The notes under the pieces are model-generated. The model ran no database searches. It saw nothing but the letters and a program-made list of their open reading frames with translations, and was not told where the DNA came from. Position numbers and translations under genes: made by a program. From Eurosta solidaginis (lineage: Eukaryota; Arthropoda; Insecta; Diptera; Tephritidae), in NCBI RefSeq assembly GCF_040869045.1, contig NC_090319.1, positions 338,438,302 through 338,502,301 on the forward strand: DNA of 64,000 nucleotides. The letters are read 5' to 3'. The stretch's first letter is position 1, and each line of letters opens with the position of its first letter. Shown here piece after piece: positions 58,286 to 64,000 of the stretch.

Positions 58286-58984
58286 CGTCTACAATATGTT
58301 AGATAACAAACTTTTCCTGAGTTCAAGGAAATTATTCCTCAAAATAGACACTCCCTTTTTCGAAATTTTTTCCACCAACATATTTTGATGTCCGCGCCCC
58401 ACCAAATTTTTTATTTGACTTCTCTCATGCCGGTTGTTGCCAACATCAATATATAGTAATATATACATATATACATATGTGCATATTGAATGTGCTTTAT
58501 GAATGATGGACATCATGTTTTAGTGCAATTTGATGTCACGTTAATTTATTGTTCATGGATGATTGACTTTGAACGTGTACTCAATTTTAAAATCCAAAAA
58601 AATGCGAAACATGTGAAACGTGCAAATAATAGAAAAGTCATGTTAAGCAAAGTGTCGGTAAAATTTAATACGAAGTAATAAAAATGTAAACCGAGACTTA
58701 ACGACATTGTACTTTATTTATAATAGGTTTTAGATATGTACAGGTATATGGAGTTCGAAAACTCTGCACTGTTTTGTACTACTAAATGCACAAATATTTA
58801 AAAGATGTAGTCACATACAGATTAAGAATATATTCAAGTACTTGGCATTATATTTTAGCGAGTTTTTGGGCTACTAAACTTTGCATATAACAATGACCGA
58901 AAAAGCCGTTCGTTAATTTACCAACATACATGCATACATATATATGTACATACTTGGACTTAAATCAAGTAGTAGGACTAAAAA
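58286..58984. other. AT-rich, nothing seen
   Basis: No repeat or gene recognised. Short frames of 62-75 codons lack motifs. Confidence 0.35.
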
Positions 58985-59684
58985 TTTTACTTACTTGCTT
59001 ACTTACTTTTTTGGCGCTTAACCGTTTAAACGGTTATGGCCACCCAAGAAGGTGCGCCAGTCGCTTCTTTTATCTGCCAACCGGCTCCAATTGGTCACAC
59101 CAAGGCATTTTAAATCGTTTTCCACCCTCTATCTCTGCTTCCATATGCGGGTTCCGATAGAAACACTTTCTTGGCTGGAGCGTCATCTTTCATTCGCATA
59201 ACATGACCTAGCCAGCGCAGCCGCTGCGTTTTAATGCGCTGGACAATGTTGATGTCTACGTAGAGCTCATACAGCTCATCGTTAAATCTTCTTCGGTACT
59301 CACCATCGCCAATGCGTAGAGATCCATAAATCTTTCGACAAACTTTTCTCTCGAACACTCCCAGAGCCGCTTCATCTGATGTTGTCATGGTCCATGCTTC
59401 TGCAGCATATAGCAGGACGGGTACGATAAGTGACTTTACTTTTCAATTGTCTACCTAGTCCAAAGCAGCATTTATAGGCAAGAGTTATTCTTCGCTGGAT
59501 TTCAGAGCTTATGTTGTTGTTAGCACTGATGCTGTTTCCCAAATAAACGAAGTCTTTTACTATTTCGAAATTATGGCTGCCAACAGTAGCGTGGTTGACA
59601 AGGCGCATATGCGCTGACTCTTTGCTCGATGAGAGCAGGTACTTCGCTTTGTCCTCATTCAACATCAAACCCAAATGATTAAAT
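58985..59684 (-). mobile_element. RTE-like LINE, 5'-truncated copy 2
   Basis: Same family as copy 1 at 51.3 kb. On minus: a NEDKAKYLLSSSKESAHMRL segment, a DFVYLGNSI segment and FERKVCRKIYG, then RLRWLGHVMRMKDDAPAKK. A small deletion with frameshift lies near 59430, where copy 1 has the LSRRTKI segment. The 3' end bears (AAGT)n (58989-59009). The 5' truncation at about 59680 removes the YADD site. The two copies are close relatives but not identical. Confidence 0.8.
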
Positions 59685-59689
59685 GGTCA

Positions 59690-59895
59690 CCCAAATATAC
59701 CAGCTCGCCAATCCCTTCCCCCGAGATATCTCAAAAATTTGGGGACTAGTTTGGGTTCAAACAGACAGACAGACGGACGGAGAGACGGACAAGGCTAAAT
59801 AAACTCAGCTCGTCATCCTGATCATTTCGGGATTTACAATTTCGGGATTCGTGACAGACTAAAACCACAAATTCATTTTCAAGAGAGGTATAAAA
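59690..59895 (+). mobile_element. DINE-1-like family 2, 3' end fragment
   Basis: It contains 'gagatatctcaaaaatttgg', then a (GACA/GACG)n microsatellite (59762-59790) and a 'aaggctaaataaactcagct' segment. This is the plus-strand equivalent of 12761-12960. Only the terminal ~200 bp remain. Confidence 0.55.
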
Positions 59896-60195
59896 ACGTG
59901 AAATATAGTGGAAAAAGTGTAGATTCAAATATAAGATGTATAGGATCTTAGCTCACGAAACTTGCAATGTAGACATAATTTAACAATTAATAATAGTCAC
60001 TTAAACTCGGGAAAATATTTATTTAAGCACAGCTGAAAATTAGACAATGGTGTCTTGTACAAATTTGCTTAGGCAAATAAAATAAGATTTTTAAGAATTA
60101 GTGAGCTTAGTACCGGTAAATAATAATTGTTATTCAACCACGATTAAATTGGTGAAATCACAATATCCTAATCATTGGGCTATTGTGTTGTAGTT
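59896..60195. other. AT-rich, nothing seen
   Basis: A/T-rich sequence without recognisable features. Confidence 0.35.
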
Positions 60196-60675
60196 GCTTT
60201 CTTTGCTAATTTCAGTTTTATTCTTTTTTCACGTTCTTTTATTCACTCCCCTCTCTGCGTCTCTTTCTCCCTCTCCGACTTTTCCATCCCTTCTTTTATC
60301 ATCGCAAGCTCCCCTTCCTTCTACATCTACCGCTCTATTTATACCTATCTCTCTATCTTCGTCAGATTCTATTACTTTCTCAGCTCTTACTCCTTCCCTC
60401 GTTTTTCTTCTCTTTAGTTATTTTAATTCTTCGCCATCCATTATTCCCACTTCCAGTCCCAGTTCCAGAGGGTAGTATGTATTTTCGAATGCTGTTTCAT
60501 AAAAAAAAAACATTTGTACAGAAAACAACTTAAGACGTGGACCACCCTTACCATTTTGGTGTAAGAAAAATAGATAAGATCCGATTCTCAAACCCACTCA
60601 CAAAATTTTATTAAAATCGCCCGTTTCGAAGCAGTTCAATGACAAACACTGTGTCGCGAGTATTTCATATATATA
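60196..60675 (-). mobile_element. Helitron copy 2, internally deleted
   Basis: The pyrimidine tract ('ttattcactcccctctctgc', 60239) and 'cccacttccagtcccagttc' correspond to 40370-40560 of the Helitron at 40-42 kb. The end, 'aaaatcgcccgtttcgaagc' with 'cactgtgtcgcgagtattt', corresponds to its 5' terminus on minus. The tandem array and the 3' hairpin/CTAG end are gone. The LTR element begins a few bases past its A/T-rich 5' tip. Confidence 0.6.
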
Positions 60676-60680
60676 TATAA

Positions 60681-61196
60681 TGTAACGAATTTACTGCAAT
60701 TCCCCTTATTTGCAAATCTTCTACTAACGTTCGAATCACTAAACTGTTGAATAAATAACACCACTATTCAATAATGCAAAATGGCCTTTATTAAAGTTCT
60801 TCACAACAATACTACTATTGCTCGCCAGATGCGTCTTAAATCAAAACTGATTGTCGCGCCTCTACTGTTGCTGCTTTTTACAGTGTGATTTCCTCGTTGC
60901 ATCTTCTAGGCGCTTCCAGAATTTACTTAGTTACTGGTATATAATTATAACTACAGATGCACGTGTGTAGATCTCATATGCGCGTGTATTTGTGAGCGAT
61001 ACTTCCATAATTATAATTGCATACTTTTGGGAGCATCTCAGATAAGATATCTGCATGTGTTTGTGCGTTGCTTCTCTGCTGTGTGTACGTACCTATGTGT
61101 AGACATAATCATTGAATTATTGATGTGCATACAAGCCTCTGCTTAACATCGGCTTAGAGATGGCAGTACCCCTTAGTGTTGCTAATATTCCTAACA
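60681..61196 (-). repeat. LTR (3' LTR of the element), 516 bp
   Basis: On minus it begins TGTTAGGAAT and ends ATTCGTTACA, giving TG...CA ends. A polypurine tract AGGTGGAGGGCAG (61197-61209 on plus, inverted) abuts it. By eye it differs from the other LTR at about 25 of 475 shared positions (~5%). Confidence 0.9.
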
Positions 61197-61207
61197 CTGC
61201 CCTCCAC

Positions 61208-62160
61208 CTAAGTCTGATCGTCCCGATCAGACAAATCTCTCGATATAACCGCTGCTAGCCTCCCCAAATGAACCACTCTTCTATTTCGTGGTTTCCCAAT
61301 TGTTTGTATGCGATAGATGACATCACTGATCCTCTTCACAACTCTGCGCGGGCCTTCCCAACTGCACCGATATTTGGATGGAACGCCTTTCCGCCGGTGA
61401 GGGTTGTATAGCAGTACCATATCTTCCTCCAAGAAACCTTCCGAATTAAAGTTCCTGTCATGCCAGTGTTTCATCTTACTACTCATTAACCTTGGCCGCT
61501 CCCTCACACACTGTTCTTTGGCCAATGAAGAACTACTTCGCAGAGCTTGATCTTGACGGATTGACTTTGTATCATCAGTATCGTCTTGACGTTTCTTAAC
61601 AGTAGTGCGCGCTGGCTTGAAACCACCCTTGCATTCTTTCTGGAAAATTCGTTCCTTCGTTTTTGTGCGTCCATTTGTTTTTGTCAATGCCAGTGTTTCT
61701 CCCACAGGTACTTTTGATTTTGCTTTATTTGGCGCATTCGATCCATCAACTTTTGCCTTTGACTTTCGTGGTCTTTGTCGAGTCTTCTCCACCAGTACTC
61801 GATTACTACTGAACCCTTTCGTCAAACTGAAGTTAAGTGGTATATCCTGGTTCTTATAACGTATAATCCTTCTCTGCATCTCGATCCTGATGTCATGGTC
61901 AACTAAGAAGTCCACTCCCAATATGACTTCATCAATAATCTCCGCTACAATGAATTTGTGTAGAACCATGACCTTCCCAATTAAGACTTCACATACCACT
62001 TCTCCCTGAACTTGGTTAAACTCGCCAGAAATCGTACGCAATCCTGCTCCAGGTAATGGCTTTATTCTCCTGTTGACCAAATAAGATCGGATCAAGGAAT
62101 GAGATGCGCCCGTATCGACAGTCAGTACACGTTTTTGCCATCCACATTCCCTTTGACGGT
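61208..62160 (-). pseudogene. pol remnant: protease joined to integrase C-terminus
   Basis: Open on minus through at least 62140. The aspartic protease active site DTGA is at 62116-62105, and the hydrophobic ILG..DFL block lies about 55 codons later. A Lys/Arg-rich linker follows. The last ~85 codons are an integrase C-terminal domain: LLYNPHRRKG, WEGPRRVVKR and RVVHLGRLA. In intact Gypsy elements reverse transcriptase, RNase H and the zinc-finger/catalytic parts of integrase (over 800 residues) lie between. The in-frame junction therefore marks a large internal deletion. The first Met (62095) lies after the active site and is not a real start. Confidence 0.85.
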
Positions 62161-62281
62161 AAGACTGCTCGATTTTCTACCAATTTGCGACACAGATATC
62201 ACAGGACATTAAATAGCTGGAGCTAGCTCTCGATCTCTACATCTTAAGCGCTCTTGCTCATCCCTCCAATATTGCGTCTAC

Positions 62282-62959
62282 CTACTCTGGCCTTCCTACT
62301 TCCACACGGCGTGCTTTGAAAACTGGCTTACACAGAAGCGCCGCTTTTCCTGAATCAGAGCATGTGATACCGTTTCTGCGAAAGTTGGCTTTGGGTTTGC
62401 GTATGTAGCTCGCTTTGTTTCGACGTCCCGTATGACATTTATAAAACTCTGAATCTTTACCCTTTCGGGGTGCGTCCGCATTCGCTAAATATGCCAGCCT
62501 TTCAACATCCGAAGCAAACTCTTGCAACGTCTCACCAGGCTTCTGGAAGCGGTTCAGTAACTCCATTTGGTATATCTGTATCCTATGTTCAGTTCTGTTT
62601 CCTCTCTCTAGAGCGCCCATCAATGCTTCATAACAGTTCCGTTCGCCCTCTGGAATGGTTTGTAAAATCTCAGCTGCAGGCCCTTTCAACCCTATGAACA
62701 GTGCAGCAACTTTATCTTCAACATTCCAGTTGTTCACTGCTGCGGTCTTCTCAAACTGTAGCTTAAAGACCTGGAAAGGAACAGAACCGTCTAAGGATGG
62801 TGTTTTTACCTTTGGACTACTCGCTGAAATCGCTGGGCGATTTAGTTGTAACTGCTCCATACGACCTTTCAAATCATCGGCTTCTGCCTGAAATTGCGCC
62901 ATTTTTGCATCTTGCGCTTCCAGTTTTGATGATACCTGTTCCAAAATTTCTGCCGACAT
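62282..62959 (-). pseudogene. Gag, central and C-terminal part
   Basis: 225 codons. A coiled-coil-like start (residues 1-38) precedes the capsid-type region: PSLDGSVPFQVFKLQFEK, an AALFIGLKGPA segment and FQKPGETLQEFASDVERL. After residue about 160 the Gag-like reading moves to another frame (62481-62350: a FINVIRDVETKRATYANP segment). It then returns near ALLCKPVF, so two compensating indels are present. A single TAA at 62978-62980 separates it from the upstream 163 codons, which are in the same frame. Confidence 0.8.
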
Positions 62960-62977
62960 TTCAGATATACGTGCCTC

Positions 62978-63466
62978 TTACGCTTCCAATTGAAATACCA
63001 TATATGTCTTTTGGTCTTCCAGTTGAGATGACACGTGCGACGTCATTTCTGAAATACGTGCATCCTGTGATGCCAGTTGGGATGCTATATATGTCTTTTG
63101 TTCTTCAAGTTGAGTTTCCATCTTGGATGTTATATGTGTCTCCTGGGATTCTAGTTGAGATGCTATATATGTCTTCTGTTCTGCCAGTTGAGATGACACT
63201 GTCGGTGTATTAGCAGATATTGCAGCTAAAATCGTGTTCAAGTCTGTGCTCGTAACCGTCTGCGATGTTTCGTTTTTCTCTTCAATTTTTGTTGTTTTCT
63301 CGTCGCCATCAAGATGAAAGACATACTCTTCCACGTTAATTCTTTCTGCTTCCATTACCTCTCGTAGTCGTTCCTGAAGTTCGAGTTTATTACCGGTTGT
63401 ATTCAATCCACGGCTCTCCAACTCCTTCTTCAGTTGCTGGATCTTCAGTTCACTCCACTTGGCCAT
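62978..63466 (-). pseudogene. Gag N-terminus with SAP domain and coiled-coil repeats
   Basis: Residues 3-37 (WSELKIQQLKKELESRGLNT with the following GNKLELQERLREVM) fit a SAP DNA-binding motif. Residues about 80-160 are imperfect 11- to 22-residue repeats of the type SSQLxxQKTYIASQL, predicted to form a coiled coil. The ATG at 63466 is the likely true Gag start, about 45 bases after the primer site. The frame ends in a TAA but continues in register into the next ORF. Confidence 0.8.
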
Positions 63467-63508
63467 GTCCTTGTTGTATTCAAAATCTTCGGAATTTTTT
63501 CAACAATT

Positions 63509-63523
63509 CCTCTTCTGACACCA
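63509..63523 (-). other. Primer-binding site
   Basis: On minus TGGTGTCAGAAGAGG starts two bases after the 5' LTR end. It begins with TGG, complementary to tRNA CCA. The tRNA is not assigned. Confidence 0.65.
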
Positions 63524-63525
63524 AT

Positions 63526-64000
63526 TGTAACGAATTTATGCAATTCCCCTTATTTGCAAATCTTCTACTAACGTTCTAATCACTAAACTGTTGAGTAAGT
63601 AGCACCGCTATTCGGTAATGCAAAATGGCCTTTATTAAAGTTCTTCACAATAATACTACTATTGCTCGCCAGATTCGTCTTAAATCAAAACTGATTGTCG
63701 CGCCTCTACTGTTGCTGCTTTTATACTGTGTGATTTCCTCGTTGCATCTTCTAAGCGCTTCCCGAATTTACTTAGTTACTGGTATATAATTATAACTACA
63801 AATGCACGTGTGTAGATCTCATATGCGCGTGTATTTGTGAGCGATGCTTCCACAATTATAATTGCATACTTTTGGGAGCATCTCAGATAAGACATTTGCA
63901 TGTGTTTCTGCGTTGCTTCTCTGCTGTGTGTACGTACCTACGTGTAGACATAATGATTGAATTATTGATGTGCATACAAGTCACTGCTTAGCATCGGCTT
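63526..64000 (-). repeat. LTR (5' LTR), truncated by window edge
   Basis: It matches 60681-61155 of the other LTR. About 40 bp are expected beyond the window. A cluster of six A/G differences within 21 bp separates the two LTRs (60751-60771 against 63595-63615). Confidence 0.9.

Larger units (their letters stand above)
60681..64000 (-). mobile_element. Gypsy-type LTR retrotransposon, internally deleted, cut by window edge
   Basis: Two LTRs in direct orientation (60681-61196; 63526 to beyond 64000) enclose about 2.3 kb. On minus the order is primer site, Gag with SAP domain, Gag body, protease, then directly the C-terminal tail of integrase, polypurine tract and LTR. Reverse transcriptase, RNase H and the integrase core are missing. 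Gag is broken by a stop and frameshifts. The element cannot be autonomous. Confidence 0.9.

Overview
The window looks like gene-poor nuclear DNA from a higher dipteran, probably a tephritid-type fruit fly with a transposon-rich genome. The reasons are the AT-rich background, the mix of LOA/I-, jockey- and RTE-type LINEs, tRNA-headed SINEs, Helitron and DINE-1-like elements, hAT elements, a BEL/Pao relic and a Gypsy element, and the absence of bacterial-style coding density. The assignment to tephritids is inference from repeat types, not from a marker gene. No intact host gene can be claimed. The best host-coding candidates are a 36-codon membrane-peptide ORF at 24399-24509 and a 75-nt exon-like block at 47147-47221.

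Layout. 0-12 kb: LINE relics, a fold-back MITE (2191-2573), and a three-layer nest in which a DINE-1-like element (7757-12070) was hit by a LOA-type LINE (9007-11923, 9-bp target duplication), itself hit by a jockey-type LINE. 12.7-14.5 kb: a second DINE-1-like family with nine ~153-bp tandem units. 14.5-30 kb: mostly unique AT-rich DNA with a SINE, a pyrimidine-cored MITE (20469-20942), a DINE-1-like copy, the small ORF, a BEL/Pao relic and a short retroposon with an 11-bp target duplication. 30-47 kb: three more full DINE-1-like copies, two hAT-type shells (32700-36827 and 37897-42693) each filled with other elements, a canonical Helitron (40257-42193) and a second fold-back MITE. 47-60 kb: LINE and SINE insertions into further DINE-1-like copies, microsatellites, and a 260-bp insertion carrying a hammerhead-like motif. 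60.7-64 kb: an internally deleted Gypsy-type LTR element with a SAP domain in Gag, cut by the window edge.

The most unusual signals are these. (1) A 260-bp insertion (55955-56214) has a 9-bp target duplication and a Penelope/retrozyme-type hammerhead-like fold; a decayed relative lies at 39385-39421. (2) The ~128-bp monomers inside the DINE-1-like family and inside the structurally different Helitron are homologous. Three separate arrays each carry a three-monomer higher-order duplication (385, 386 and ~459 bp). (3) Three separate blocks are saturated with CGATA/TATCG motifs. (4) The nested insertions can be ordered in time by their target duplications and empty-site comparison.

These sequences do not form one pathway. 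They are a stratified record of transposition, and the autonomous enzymes visible here (reverse transcriptases, RNase H, protease, integrase tail) are all broken.
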